Positions 33,459 through 42,156 of a DNA stretch of 64,000 nt are shown here, in pieces (the stretch's first letter is position 1; each line of letters begins with the position of its first letter). The notes under the pieces are model-generated. The model ran no database searches and was not told the origin of the DNA. It saw only the letters and a list, made by a program, of their open reading frames with translations. Made by a program: the position numbers and the translations under genes. This stretch comes from Gemmatimonadota bacterium (GTDB lineage Bacteria > Gemmatimonadota > Gemmatimonadetes > Gemmatimonadales > Gemmatimonadaceae). The DNA is taken from contig JAQBPX010000019.1 in the NCBI GenBank assembly GCA_028287305.1, positions 186,001 to 250,000 on the forward strand, in the 5' to 3' direction.

Positions 33459-34807
33459 GCGCGAGCGTCGTGCTTCCATCGCGCCCCACGGCAACCGAGC
33501 CGCGCCCCTGGCACTTTCCGCGCTTCGAGCGGCGCGTGCTCGCGAACGGCCTGCGGCTCATCGTGGCGCCGGTGCGCAAGCTGCCGATCGCCACCGTGGC
33601 GCTGCTGGTGGAGGGCGGTGCGACCGCGGATCCCGAGGGGCAGGACGGCATCGCGCAGCTCACCGCGCGCCTGATGCTCGAGGGCACGTCGCAGCGCGAT
33701 GGCGCCGCGCTCACGGAAGCGTTCGAGCGCCTCGGTGCGACCGTGGAAGCGCACGCCGACTGGGACCTGGCGACGGTGTCGCTCACCGCGCTCACGGAGC
33801 GGTTGCCGGCCGCGATGTCACTGCTCGGCGAGGTGTTGCGCGATCCCGCCTTTCCCGCGCGGGAAGTGGAGCGGCTCAAGTCGGAGCGCATCTCCGACCT
33901 GCTGCAACTGCGATCCGAGCCACGCGGCCTGGCCGACGAGACATTTGCGCAGGTGCTCTACGATGCGCGCTCGCGCTTTGCGCGGCCGGATGGCGGACGC
34001 GAGGCCGACGTCGAGGCGCTCACGCGCGAGCAGGTGCAGGCGTTCTACCAGGCACGCTACCGCCCGGCGGGCGCCACGTGCGTGATCGTGGGCGACCTCA
34101 CGGTGGACGCGGCGGCGGAAATGGCGCAGGCAGCGCTGGGCGCGTGGTCGGGTGAGGCGCCCATCGCGGTGCAGACGCTGGTCGCCCCCGCGCGCACCAC
34201 GCGCGCCGTGCACCTGGTGTCGCGGCCCGACGCAGCGCAGTCGGAGCTGCGCCTCGGACACGTGGGCGTGGAGCGCGCGCACCCGGACTACTTCCCCATC
34301 CTGGTGATGAACGCGGTGCTCGGCGGCCTGTTCTCCTCGCGCATCAACCTCAACCTGCGCGAGGCGCACGGCTACACCTACGGTGCCTCGTCGTACTTCG
34401 ACTGGCGCCGCCAGCCGGGCCCCTTCGTGGTTTCCACCGCCGTGCAGAGCGACGTGACCGCCGCCGCGGCGCGCGAGGCGCTGCTCGAGATCGACCGCAT
34501 GCGCTCGGCGACCATCGAGCAGGAGGAGCTGACGCTGGCCACCAGCTACCTGGATGGCGTGTTCCCGATTCGCTACGAGACCACCCACGCCATCGCCGCC
34601 GCGCTGTCCGCGCTGGTGGCGTTCGGGCTGCCTGAGGACTACTTCGATCGCTACCGGGAGCGCGTGCGCGGGGTGACGGTGGACGACGTGCTCGAGGCCG
34701 CGCGACGCCACCTGCAGCCCGAGGCGATGCAGATGCTCGTGGTGGGCAACGTGTCCGGGATCCGGGAATCGATGGAAGCGCTGGCGTTCGGCGAGGTGGT
34801 GGGATGA
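33455..34807 (+). CDS. M16 family protein without zinc motif (non-catalytic partner)
   Basis: A 450-residue M16 fold protein. At the position of HxxEH it reads GIAQLTARLMLEG, so it cannot bind zinc. The C-terminal half keeps the LREAHGYTYGASSYF motif used for substrate contact. In two-gene M16 systems one subunit brings the zinc site and the other the Arg/Tyr pair, and this gene pair fits that scheme. The start is coupled to the upstream peptidase by ATGA, and the NUDIX gene starts in the same way at its end. Confidence 0.92.
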   Translation: MSASVVLPSRPTATEPRPWHFPRFERRVLANGLRLIVAPVRKLPIATVALLVEGGATADPEGQDGIAQLTARLMLEGTSQRDGAALTEAFERLGATVEAHADWDLATVSLTALTERLPAAMSLLGEVLRDPAFPAREVERLKSERISDLLQLRSEPRGLADETFAQVLYDARSRFARPDGGREADVEALTREQVQAFYQARYRPAGATCVIVGDLTVDAAAEMAQAALGAWSGEAPIAVQTLVAPARTTRAVHLVSRPDAAQSELRLGHVGVERAHPDYFPILVMNAVLGGLFSSRINLNLREAHGYTYGASSYFDWRRQPGPFVVSTAVQSDVTAAAAREALLEIDRMRSATIEQEELTLATSYLDGVFPIRYETTHAIAAALSALVAFGLPEDYFDRYRERVRGVTVDDVLEAARRHLQPEAMQMLVVGNVSGIRESMEALAFGEVVG

Positions 34808-35340
34808 CGCTGCTCTCGACGCGGCGGATCCACACCGGCCGGGTGATCAACCTGGACGTGGATCACGTGCGCTTCCCGGACGGGTCGGAGGGCGACCTCG
34901 AGATCATCCGGCACTCGGGCGCGAGCGCCGTGGTGCCCTTTCTCAGCGACCCGCGTGGCGACGACCCGCAGCTGCTGCTGATTCGCCAGTTCCGGCACGC
35001 CGCGGATGGCGAGATCTACGAGATCCCCGCGGGCCGCCTGGATGCCGGGGAGGACCCGGCCGAATGTGCGCGCCGGGAGCTGCAGGAGGAGACGGGCTGC
35101 ACGGCGGAGTCGCTCGAATTCCTCACGACCATCTATACCACGCCCGGCTTCACCGACGAGAAAATCCACCTCTACATGGCCACGGGACTCACGCGCGGGG
35201 AGTCGGCGCGGGAGGCCGACGAGTTCCTGACACTGGAAACCGTGACCCTCTCACGCGCCCTGCAGTTGATAAAGGAGGGGGAGATCAGGGACGGAAAGAC
35301 GATCGCGGGAATCCTCTTCGCTGCGGGGTTCAGGACCTAG
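34804..35340 (+). CDS. NUDIX hydrolase, ADP-ribose pyrophosphatase type
   Basis: A 178-residue protein with a complete NUDIX box, G(x5)E(x7)REL(x)EE(x)GC, beginning GRLDAGEDPAEC at about residue 75. The preceding LLIRQFRHAADGEIYEIPAG is characteristic of ADP-ribose/GDP-mannose pyrophosphatases, as is TTPGFTDEKIHLYMA after the box. It hydrolyses a nucleoside diphosphate-sugar to monophosphates, with ADP-ribose the likeliest substrate. The 4-base overlap with the M16 gene makes it the third gene of that operon. Confidence 0.93.
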   Translation: MTLLSTRRIHTGRVINLDVDHVRFPDGSEGDLEIIRHSGASAVVPFLSDPRGDDPQLLLIRQFRHAADGEIYEIPAGRLDAGEDPAECARRELQEETGCTAESLEFLTTIYTTPGFTDEKIHLYMATGLTRGESAREADEFLTLETVTLSRALQLIKEGEIRDGKTIAGILFAAGFRT

Positions 35341-35399
35341 CGAGCCCAGCAGGACCGGCAACTCTTTCGCCGGCGTGGTTGTCTCAATAGTAAGGCAAC

Positions 35400-35441
35400 G
35401 CCCTCGCAGCCTGTCCGGAATGGTGGACACAGCGCGAGGGC
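35400..35441 (+). terminator. Hairpin after the M16-NUDIX operon
   Basis: GCCCTCGC (35400-35407) pairs perfectly with GCGAGGGC (35434-35441), and TGTCC/GGACA pair inside. Only CTTCTGCT follows, so the U-tract is weak. It lies 60 bases after the NUDIX stop. Confidence 0.5.
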
Positions 35442-35610
35442 TTCTGCTATGGCAGAGTTGGCCTAACTCGTTGAGGCAACAGCTCTTAACGAGAGAAGAT
35501 TGGCGGCGTCAAACAGGTATGCCACCTGCTTTACAGGGTGGCGCACGGCGAGTGAGACGGGCCGGTGGCCAGGGGTCTTCGCAGTGCATCCTCTTTCTCG
35601 GAAGGGCATT
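35442..35610 (+). promoter_or_regulatory. Structured leader upstream of the ECF sigma gene
   Basis: This AT-richer spacer has CTCGTT (35467-35472) pairing with AACGAG (35488-35493). It also has two hairpins that cannot form together: CAGGT (35514-35518) with ACCTG (35524-35528), and GCCACC (35521-35526) with GGTGGC (35537-35542). The sigma gene's GGAAGGG ribosome site is about 60 bases downstream. A promoter is expected here but no consensus is clear. Confidence 0.35.
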
Positions 35611-36249
35611 ATGGCTGAGGTCGCGATGAAGCGTACCGCCCAGCAGGGCGTGGTTACCCGGGAGCAGCTCCGCGCGGCGGATGACGCCGCGGTGGTTGCG
35701 AGCTTCCTCGCGGGAGACGAGCGCGCCTTTGCGGTGCTCGTCGAGCGCTACCAGACCCGGCTGTTGAACTTCATATATCGGACGATCGGCGATCGCGAGA
35801 AGGCCGAGGACCTGGTGCAGGAGGTCTTCATCCGCGTGTATCGCCACCTCCACCGCTTCGACCCGTCGAAGAAGTTCTCGACGTGGGCGTACACCATCGC
35901 CTCGAACCTGGCGAAGAACGAGCTGCGCAACCGCTCGCGGAATCCGCTGGTGCTCTTCCAGACGCTGTCGTCGCGGAACGAGGACGACGACCGGCCGCTG
36001 CAGTTCGAGGATACCACGTCGCGACCGGACGACCTCTACCGCAAGCGCCACCTGCGCGCGCTGGTGGAAGAGACGGTGGCCCAGCTGCCGGAGCATCATC
36101 GCCAGGTGTTCGTGCTGCGCGAGCTCGAGGGCAAGTCGTACGAGGAGATCGCGGAGATCACGGACTGCAACCTCGGCACGGTGAAGTCGCGGCTGAACCG
36201 CGCGAGGAACGCGTTTGCGGCGATCATTGAACCGGGACTGCGGGAGTGA
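35611..36249 (+). CDS. ECF-family RNA polymerase sigma factor
   Basis: A 212-residue sigma factor. Region 2 has GDERAFAVLVERYQTRLLNFIYRTIGDREKAEDLVQEVFIRVYRHLHRF; region 4 has LPEHHRQVFVLRELEGKSYEEIAEITDCNLGTVKSRLNRAR with the usual HTH. It redirects RNA polymerase, probably to stress or envelope genes. GGAAGGG stands 6 bases before ATG 35611; the in-frame ATG at 35500 has no such site. A gene with a zinc anti-sigma motif follows, but a terminator-like hairpin lies between the two. Confidence 0.95.
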   Translation: MAEVAMKRTAQQGVVTREQLRAADDAAVVASFLAGDERAFAVLVERYQTRLLNFIYRTIGDREKAEDLVQEVFIRVYRHLHRFDPSKKFSTWAYTIASNLAKNELRNRSRNPLVLFQTLSSRNEDDDRPLQFEDTTSRPDDLYRKRHLRALVEETVAQLPEHHRQVFVLRELEGKSYEEIAEITDCNLGTVKSRLNRARNAFAAIIEPGLRE

Positions 36250-36301
36250 GGGGCTGAGGTGTGAGGTGTGAGGAACTGCAGGTGCAACTGCGGAAACAGC
36301 G

Positions 36302-36337
36302 GAACGGCGTCTCCCCCAGGGGCGCCGTTCTGCTTTT
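36302..36337 (+). terminator. Intrinsic terminator between sigma and anti-sigma genes
   Basis: GAACGGCG (36302-36309) pairs with CGCCGTTC (36323-36330), with CCCC/GGGG inside, and is followed by TGCTTTT. It is nested within a wider imperfect palindrome that starts at the sigma stop with GGGGCTGAGG (36250-36259) and closes near 36367 with CTCCTCACACC. Confidence 0.75.
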
Positions 36338-36441
36338 CCCCATACCCCAGCCCCACAGCTCCTCACACCTGCCGTCGGAACTCGGTACCCTCCAGAGTGT
36401 ACTGTCCCCTGCCCCATCCCCCGAGCCAGGCCGAATACCCG

Positions 36442-36960
36442 ATGGATTGTCGTCGCTTCACCGAGCATCACGTCGCCTATGTCGACTCGTTCCTGCCGCA
36501 CCTCGAGATGGAGGCGATGCATGCGCACCTGCGCGCCTGCCCTCGCTGCGCACGACGCGACACCGCGGTGCGCCGCGGACTGATGCTCGCGCGGACCCTT
36601 CCGTCCATTCGCACGTCGGACGACTTTATGGCGCGGCTCGAGTCGCGACTGCAGGACGTTCGCTCGGAGACGCCGGCGCACCTCCCGTGGGCCGGCGCGT
36701 TCGCCGGGGCGGCCACCTGCGTGGCGCTCGCGGTGTACGCCCTGCTCAGCCTTCGCGGCCAGCGACCGCTCGAGCCGCTGCGCCTCGCGCCGGTCGTGGC
36801 GAGCGTGCCGGAACAACAGCCGTCTCCCATCGCGAACGCCGCGCTGCTCGCCTCGGTGGGCGTCGGCATGCCCGTGTGGCCCGCGGTGATGGCCGTGGGA
36901 CAGGCACAGATGCACCTCGCGAACCTCGAGCTGCAGCAGCCCTCCGCGGGCGACCACTAG
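36442..36960 (+). CDS. Probable membrane anti-sigma factor
   Basis: A 172-residue protein. Its N-terminus has the zinc anti-sigma motif HLRACPRC (H-x3-C-x2-C at 29-36), preceded by the helix VAYVDSFLPHLEMEAMHAHL. One membrane helix (about 74-96, AFAGAATCVALAVYALLSL) follows, then a short periplasmic tail. This is the layout of ECF anti-sigma factors, and the gene directly follows an ECF sigma gene. It probably sequesters that sigma factor at the membrane until a signal arrives. The ATG at 36442 begins MDCRRFTEHH, the family-like start. Confidence 0.8.
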   Translation: MDCRRFTEHHVAYVDSFLPHLEMEAMHAHLRACPRCARRDTAVRRGLMLARTLPSIRTSDDFMARLESRLQDVRSETPAHLPWAGAFAGAATCVALAVYALLSLRGQRPLEPLRLAPVVASVPEQQPSPIANAALLASVGVGMPVWPAVMAVGQAQMHLANLELQQPSAGDH

Positions 36961-37011
36961 CCGCGCCACCGGCATCGCCGCGCGGCGGGGCTCGGCCCCT
37001 ATATTTGGCGC

Positions 37012-38049
37012 ATGTCCGTCAAGCTGCTGCGCGATCAGGTCAAGCGCCGCGAATTCGCCCCCGCATACCTCCTCTTCGGCGAGGAAGAGTACCTGAAGGA
37101 GGAGAACCTCCAGCAGCTGCTCGCGGCTGCAGTGGATCCCGCCACGAAGGACTTCAATCTCGAGATTCGGCGCGGCGCCGACCTCGATGGCGAGGCGCTC
37201 GGCGTGCTGCTCGGCACGCCCCCGATGATGGCCGATCGCCGCGTGGTGGTGGTGCGTGACGTGACCGCGCTCAGGAAGGACGCTCACTCCGCGCTCGAGC
37301 GATACCTGGCGCATCCGGCATCGGACACGGTGCTCGTGCTGATGGCAGCAGCCGGCGCGAAGCTCGACGCCGGGATCACCGAGCTCGTCGTCGCGGTGGA
37401 ATTCGATCCCCTGACCGGCACGCGGGTGCCCAGATGGATCGAGCACTACGCGTCGCAGCTCGGCGTCTCGATCACCGACGGCGCGTCCACGCTGCTGCAG
37501 GCCGCCGTGGGTGACGAGCTGCCGCTGCTCAAGCTGGAGCTCGACAAGCTGGCGAGCTACACGAATGGCGCGCCGATCGACGAGGACGCCGTGAGCGCCA
37601 TCGTGGGCATTCGTCGCGAGGAGACCCTCGGCGCCTTCCTGGACTTCGTAGCGGACGGCGACGCCACGCCGGCGCTCGCCATGATCGAGACGTTGCTGCA
37701 GCAGCCCAAGCAGACCGGCGTCTCGATCGTGATGGCGCTCTCCACGCAGACGCTCGCGCTTGCGTGGGCAGACGCGAAGGGGCTGGCCGCGAACCGGCTC
37801 TCGGGCGAGCTGTACAACCTGCTCAAGGAAGGGCGCGCATTTCCCGGGCGTTCGTGGGGCGAGGCCGTGAACGCGTGGACGAAGCGCGCGCCGAAGCAGG
37901 ACGCGCGCCGGCTCGACGCGGCGCTCGACGCGCTCGTGCAGGCCGATGCCGCGCTGAAGGAAACGCGCATCTCGTCGGAGGAACAGGTCCTCTCGACGCT
38001 CGTGCTCGCGATGTGCGGCCAGCTTTCCCCACGGCGCTCGGCGGCATGA
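37012..38049 (+). CDS. holA: DNA polymerase III delta subunit (clamp loader)
   Basis: A 345-residue AAA+-like protein. Features include PAYLLFGEEEYLKEENLQQL near the N-terminus, DRRVVVVRDVTALR, and the C-terminal region QPKQTGVSIVMALSTQTLAL and LDALVQADAALKETRISSEEQ, which match the delta subunit. It opens the DnaN clamp during loading. It starts an overlapping operon: its stop overlaps the next start by ATGA. Confidence 0.93.
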   Translation: MSVKLLRDQVKRREFAPAYLLFGEEEYLKEENLQQLLAAAVDPATKDFNLEIRRGADLDGEALGVLLGTPPMMADRRVVVVRDVTALRKDAHSALERYLAHPASDTVLVLMAAAGAKLDAGITELVVAVEFDPLTGTRVPRWIEHYASQLGVSITDGASTLLQAAVGDELPLLKLELDKLASYTNGAPIDEDAVSAIVGIRREETLGAFLDFVADGDATPALAMIETLLQQPKQTGVSIVMALSTQTLALAWADAKGLAANRLSGELYNLLKEGRAFPGRSWGEAVNAWTKRAPKQDARRLDAALDALVQADAALKETRISSEEQVLSTLVLAMCGQLSPRRSAA

Positions 38050-39020
38050 CGCGGCGCACGAAGGGCGGCGTCGCGTTCGCTGCACTGCTGGCCGCGGCCT
38101 TGCTGATGCCGGCTGCGGTGCGCGCGCAGGCCTCGATGGACAGCGTGCCCACGGATTCCACATACGTGCGCGCGCGGCGCCTGGTGATGGAAGGGAATGG
38201 CGCCGAGGGGCGAAAGCTGGTGGACTCGATGCTGGCGCGCCCGTCACTCGAGCCGTCGGCGTACGCGGAAGCGCTCTACTGGCACGCGGCGCTCGCGGCG
38301 ACGGCCGCCGATGCGGAGCGCGATTACCGCCAGCTGATCGTCGAGTATCCGCTGCATGCGCGCACGGAGAGCGCGCTGCTGCAACTGGCGCAGCTGGAGA
38401 TGACGCGCAACGACCGCCCGCCGGCCACCGCGCACCTGCAGCAGTTCCTCCGCGATTTCTCGGGCAGCCCGCAACGCGGCCGCGCGGGCTTCTGGCTGGC
38501 GCGCCTGCTGTTCGAGCAGGGGGACGTGCCGCGCGGCTGCACTGCGCTGCGCACCGCACGCGCTGCGATCCCGGCGGAGGATGCAGAGCTCCGCAACCAG
38601 GTGGACTTCTACGCGTCGCGATGCAGCGGAGTGCCTGACGCTGCTGCGCCGGCGCGCGACAGCGCGCAGGTCGCGCCCCCGGTCGCGCCATCGGTTGCGC
38701 CGCCGATTGCTGCGCCTGCGCCTGTCGTTTCGCCGCCGCCCGCGCCGTTGCCAAAGCCCAAAGCCCAAAGTCCAAGGCCCGACGCCAAGGGCTCAAAGCC
38801 CGCCTTCGCAGTCCAGGTCGCCGCCTTCGCCGCGCGCGCCGACGCCGACGCACTCGTGAAGAAGCTCGGCAAGCGCGGGCTCAAGGCGCACGTCACGGGC
38901 AGCGCGAAGCCGTTTCGCGTGCGCGTCGGCTCGTTCGCCACGCGTGCCGAGGCGGCTGCGATGCAGGCGTCACTCAGGAAGCGGGGGATTCCGGGATACG
39001 TCACGGAGGACGCGCCGTGA
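38046..39020 (+). CDS. SPOR-domain protein with TPR-like repeats, exported
   Basis: A 324-residue protein. A signal peptide (GGVAFAALLAAALLMPAAVRAQ) is followed by TPR-like helices (about 40-190), a Pro/Ala/Lys-rich linker (about 200-255) and a C-terminal SPOR domain (FAVQVAAFAARADADALVKKL and RVRVGSFATRAEAAAMQASL). SPOR domains bind denuded peptidoglycan at division sites, so a role in the cell wall is likely. It is coupled to both neighbours: ATGA with holA and GTGA with mutS. Confidence 0.9.
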   Translation: MTRRTKGGVAFAALLAAALLMPAAVRAQASMDSVPTDSTYVRARRLVMEGNGAEGRKLVDSMLARPSLEPSAYAEALYWHAALAATAADAERDYRQLIVEYPLHARTESALLQLAQLEMTRNDRPPATAHLQQFLRDFSGSPQRGRAGFWLARLLFEQGDVPRGCTALRTARAAIPAEDAELRNQVDFYASRCSGVPDAAAPARDSAQVAPPVAPSVAPPIAAPAPVVSPPPAPLPKPKAQSPRPDAKGSKPAFAVQVAAFAARADADALVKKLGKRGLKAHVTGSAKPFRVRVGSFATRAEAAAMQASLRKRGIPGYVTEDAP

Positions 39021-41647
39021 GTTCCGCGACCACCACGCCGCTCATGCTGCAGTACCGGGAGATCAAGGCGCGCCACCAGAACGCGATCCTGTTCTTCCGG
39101 ATGGGCGAATTCTACGAGATGTTCTTCGAGGACGCCGAGACGGCGTCGCGCGTGCTCGGCCTCACGCTCACCGCGCGCAACAATGGCGGTGCGTCGGAAG
39201 TGCCGCTGGCGGGGATCCCGGTGAAGGCGGCCGCCGACTACCTGCGCCGGCTGGTGGGCCAGGGATATCGCGTCGCGATCTGCGAGCAGGTGGAGGATCC
39301 GAAGCTCGCGAAGGGCGTGGTGAAGCGCGAAGTGGTCGAGACGATCACGCCGGGGGTCGCCTACAGCGACGACATGCTCGATGGCGCGCGGAACAACTAC
39401 GTGTGCGCCGTGAGCGTGCCGCCGCGCGAGGTATCTCCAGATACCATAGTCGGCGTCGCCGCCGCAGATGTCTCCACCGGCGAGCTGCGCATGTTCCTCG
39501 CGCCGTTGCGCGAGCTCGAGCCGTTGCTGGCGCGCATCGCGCCACGCGAGCTGGTGCTGCCGGCCGGCGCGCCGGTGATCAGCGCGCCGGCGCAGCGCGG
39601 CGCGGAGGGCGCGCTGGTCACCGAGCGCGAAGGGTGGGAGTTCGACGCGTCGCTGGCGCGCGACGAGCTCACGCGCCTCTTCGCGCTGCTCTCGCTCGAC
39701 GGGCTCGGGCTCGGCGAATCCGACGGCCCCGCGATCGGGGCAGCGGGGGCGCTGCTGCGCTACCTGCGCGAGTTGCAGCCGTCGGGGATCCAGCTGTCGC
39801 GCCCGATCGTGGAGCGGCCGGGCGGCGTGATGCCGCTGGACGAGATGACGCGCCGCAACCTCGAGCTGGTGGAGTCGCTGCGTGGCGGCGGCACCGAGGG
39901 CACGCTGCTCTCCGTGCTCGACCGCTCCGCAACGCCGATGGGCGCGCGCCTGCTGCGACAGTGGCTGCTGGCGCCGCTCACCTCGCGCGCGGCGATCGAT
40001 GCGCGGCTCGAGAGCGTGCAGGCACTCGTGGAGGATCCCATCGCCCGCGAGGCGCTGCGCGACGCCCTCGATGGCGTGCGTGACATCGAGCGCCTGGCCA
40101 CCAAGGCCGCGCTCGGCCGCAGCACGCCGAGGGAGCTCGGCGCGCTCGGCGCTTCGCTCTCGCGGTTGCCCGAGGTGGAGCGCGCGGCAATGCGCGTCGG
40201 CACGAGGGGCGTGATCGCCGAGGTGCTCACGCGGTGGGAGGGATGCGCGGAGGAAGCGCAGCGCATTCGCGAGGCGCTGGTGGAGCGCGCGCCGATGCAG
40301 ATCGGCGACGAGCCGACGATCGCGCCCGGCGTGGACGCGGAGCTCGACGAGCTGCGCGCACTGCGCGACGGCGGCAAGGATTCCATCGCGCGCATCCAGA
40401 CCGAGGAGCGCGAGCGCACCGGCATCTCGTCGCTCAAGGTCGGCTTCAACAAGGTGTTCGGGTACTACATCGAGGTCACGAACGCGAACCTCGCGTCGGT
40501 GCCCGCGGACTTCCAGCGGCGACAGACGATCTCGAATGGCGAGCGCTTCGTGACCGTGGCGCTCAAGGAGTACGAGGAGAAGGTGCTCACCGCGGCGGAG
40601 CGCATCGAGCGGCGCGAGCGGGAGCTGTTCGAGGCGCTGCGCGCCGGGATTGCCAGGGCGATCACGCGCCTGCAGTGCGCGGCGCGCGCCGCGGCGGAGC
40701 TCGACGTGCTCTCCACGCTGGCGGACGTCGCCGCACGCGAGGGCTACGTGCGCCCGGTGGTCACCGACGACTTCGCGCTCGAGATCGTGGCGGGGCGCCA
40801 CCCCGTGGTGGAGCGCATGATGCCGCGCGACACCTTCATCCCCAACGACGTGCGCCTCACGCAGGACGCGCGGATGATCATCCTCACCGGCCCGAACATG
40901 GCCGGCAAGAGCACGATCCTCCGGCAGGTGGGGCTCATCGTGCTCATGGCGCAGGTCGGCAGCTTCGTGCCGGCGAGCAGTGCGGTGGTGGGAATCGCCG
41001 ACCGGCTGTTCACGCGCGTGGGCGCGAGCGACAACCTGGTGCGAGGCCAGTCCACCTTCATGGTGGAGATGGCGGAGACGAGCGCCATCCTGCACACCGC
41101 CACGGCGCGGAGCCTGGTGCTGCTCGACGAGATCGGGCGCGGCACCTCCACGTACGATGGGGTGTCCATCGCGTGGGCGGTGAGCGAGCACCTGCACGAT
41201 CGCGTGGGCTGCAAGACCGTGTTCGCCACGCACTATCACGAGCTGGTGCAGCTCTCCGACGAATTAGTAGCACTTCGCAACTATAACGTGGCCGTGCGCG
41301 AGGTCGGGGACCAGGTGCTCTTCCTGCACCGCCTCCAGCCCGGGGGCGCCGACCGCTCCTACGGCATCGAGGTGGGCCGCCTGGCCGGGCTCCCCACCGA
41401 CGTGATCGCGCGCGCGCGCGAGGTGCTCAAGCTGCTCGAGGGCGGGACACTGGTGGAAGGGCTCGCGGCTCGCGGCCCGCAGAAGGTACAGAAGGCGCCC
41501 GCGGGGCCCGCGTCGCAGCTCGCACTCTTCGGCGCGACTCCGCATCCGGTGCTCGACCGCCTGCGGGCCACCGACCCCAACGCCCTCACCCCGCTCGCCG
41601 CGCTCCAGCTGCTGGACCAGCTCGTTCGCGACGCGCGCGAGGGATAG
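39017..41647 (+). CDS. mutS: DNA mismatch repair protein MutS
   Basis: An 876-residue protein of the full MutS length. The mismatch-reading motif is in FFRMGEFYEMFFEDA (Phe-x-Glu). The ATPase has Walker A TGPNMAGKSTILRQ (about 627), Walker B LVLLDEIGRGTSTYDG and FATHYHELVQL. It detects mismatches and recruits MutL, which is not in the window. It starts at GTG overlapping the SPOR gene stop. The C-terminus (QLALFGATPHPVLDRL) is the usual clamp-interacting QLxLF tail. Confidence 0.98.
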   Translation: MSSATTTPLMLQYREIKARHQNAILFFRMGEFYEMFFEDAETASRVLGLTLTARNNGGASEVPLAGIPVKAAADYLRRLVGQGYRVAICEQVEDPKLAKGVVKREVVETITPGVAYSDDMLDGARNNYVCAVSVPPREVSPDTIVGVAAADVSTGELRMFLAPLRELEPLLARIAPRELVLPAGAPVISAPAQRGAEGALVTEREGWEFDASLARDELTRLFALLSLDGLGLGESDGPAIGAAGALLRYLRELQPSGIQLSRPIVERPGGVMPLDEMTRRNLELVESLRGGGTEGTLLSVLDRSATPMGARLLRQWLLAPLTSRAAIDARLESVQALVEDPIAREALRDALDGVRDIERLATKAALGRSTPRELGALGASLSRLPEVERAAMRVGTRGVIAEVLTRWEGCAEEAQRIREALVERAPMQIGDEPTIAPGVDAELDELRALRDGGKDSIARIQTEERERTGISSLKVGFNKVFGYYIEVTNANLASVPADFQRRQTISNGERFVTVALKEYEEKVLTAAERIERRERELFEALRAGIARAITRLQCAARAAAELDVLSTLADVAAREGYVRPVVTDDFALEIVAGRHPVVERMMPRDTFIPNDVRLTQDARMIILTGPNMAGKSTILRQVGLIVLMAQVGSFVPASSAVVGIADRLFTRVGASDNLVRGQSTFMVEMAETSAILHTATARSLVLLDEIGRGTSTYDGVSIAWAVSEHLHDRVGCKTVFATHYHELVQLSDELVALRNYNVAVREVGDQVLFLHRLQPGGADRSYGIEVGRLAGLPTDVIARAREVLKLLEGGTLVEGLAARGPQKVQKAPAGPASQLALFGATPHPVLDRLRATDPNALTPLAALQLLDQLVRDAREG

Positions 41648-41655
41648 ATTCCGCC

Positions 41656-42156
41656 ATGCACCGAGCCTCCATTCGCCAGCACGTTGCGCGCGTCGCACCG
41701 GTTGCGCTCGCCGCGCTCCTCGCAGCCGGCGCTGGCTGCATGGATGACAAGACCACCAAGGGCATGGCCGCGGGCTTCGAGGCGGCGGCGGCGAGCCGCC
41801 CCGACGAGCTCCCCGTGGTGCTCAACCAGGAGCTGCCCTTCCGCTATCCCGCCGCGCTCTACGCGCGTCGCGTGCAGGGCAACGTCACCCTTCGCATCCG
41901 AGTGGACCGCGACGGCAAGGTGGTGCCCGACTCCACGCGCATAGAGGAATCCAGCGGCTATGGCTCGCTCGACTCCTCCGCCGTGCGCGGCTCGCGCGAC
42001 CTGCGATTCGTCCCCGCCAAGCTGCGCGGGGAAGCGATGGCCGTCTCGATCCTCTTCCCGGTCTACTTCCGTCATCCCGAGGCGCCAGCGCTTCCGGGCG
42101 ACACCATCCTTCGGAAGCGCCCGTCGCCCACCGCGGCGCCGGCTGCGCGACCATGA
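41656..42156 (+). CDS. TonB-domain lipoprotein
   Basis: A 166-residue protein. A signal region ends in LLAAGAGC (lipobox-like, Cys28). The C-terminal domain LPFRYPAALYARRVQGNVTLRIRVDRDGKVVPDSTRIEESSGYGSLDSSAV is a clear TonB C-terminal fold. It lacks the inner-membrane helix and Pro-rich linker of a full TonB, so it may be an envelope protein that interacts with receptors, not an energy transducer. Its stop overlaps the next gene by ATGA. Confidence 0.85.
   Translation: MHRASIRQHVARVAPVALAALLAAGAGCMDDKTTKGMAAGFEAAAASRPDELPVVLNQELPFRYPAALYARRVQGNVTLRIRVDRDGKVVPDSTRIEESSGYGSLDSSAVRGSRDLRFVPAKLRGEAMAVSILFPVYFRHPEAPALPGDTILRKRPSPTAAPAARP

Noticed and set aside
38741-38800. Tandem CCAAAGC-like repeats as an intergenic element
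   Set aside because: They lie in frame within the Pro/Lys-rich linker of the SPOR protein and are explained by its low-complexity sequence.
35509-38853. Minus-strand open frame of over 1100 codons opposite sigma, anti-sigma, holA and SPOR genes
   Set aside because: It is Arg/His/Gln-rich with no domain, and the plus strand carries recognised genes throughout; long antisense frames are expected at this GC content.
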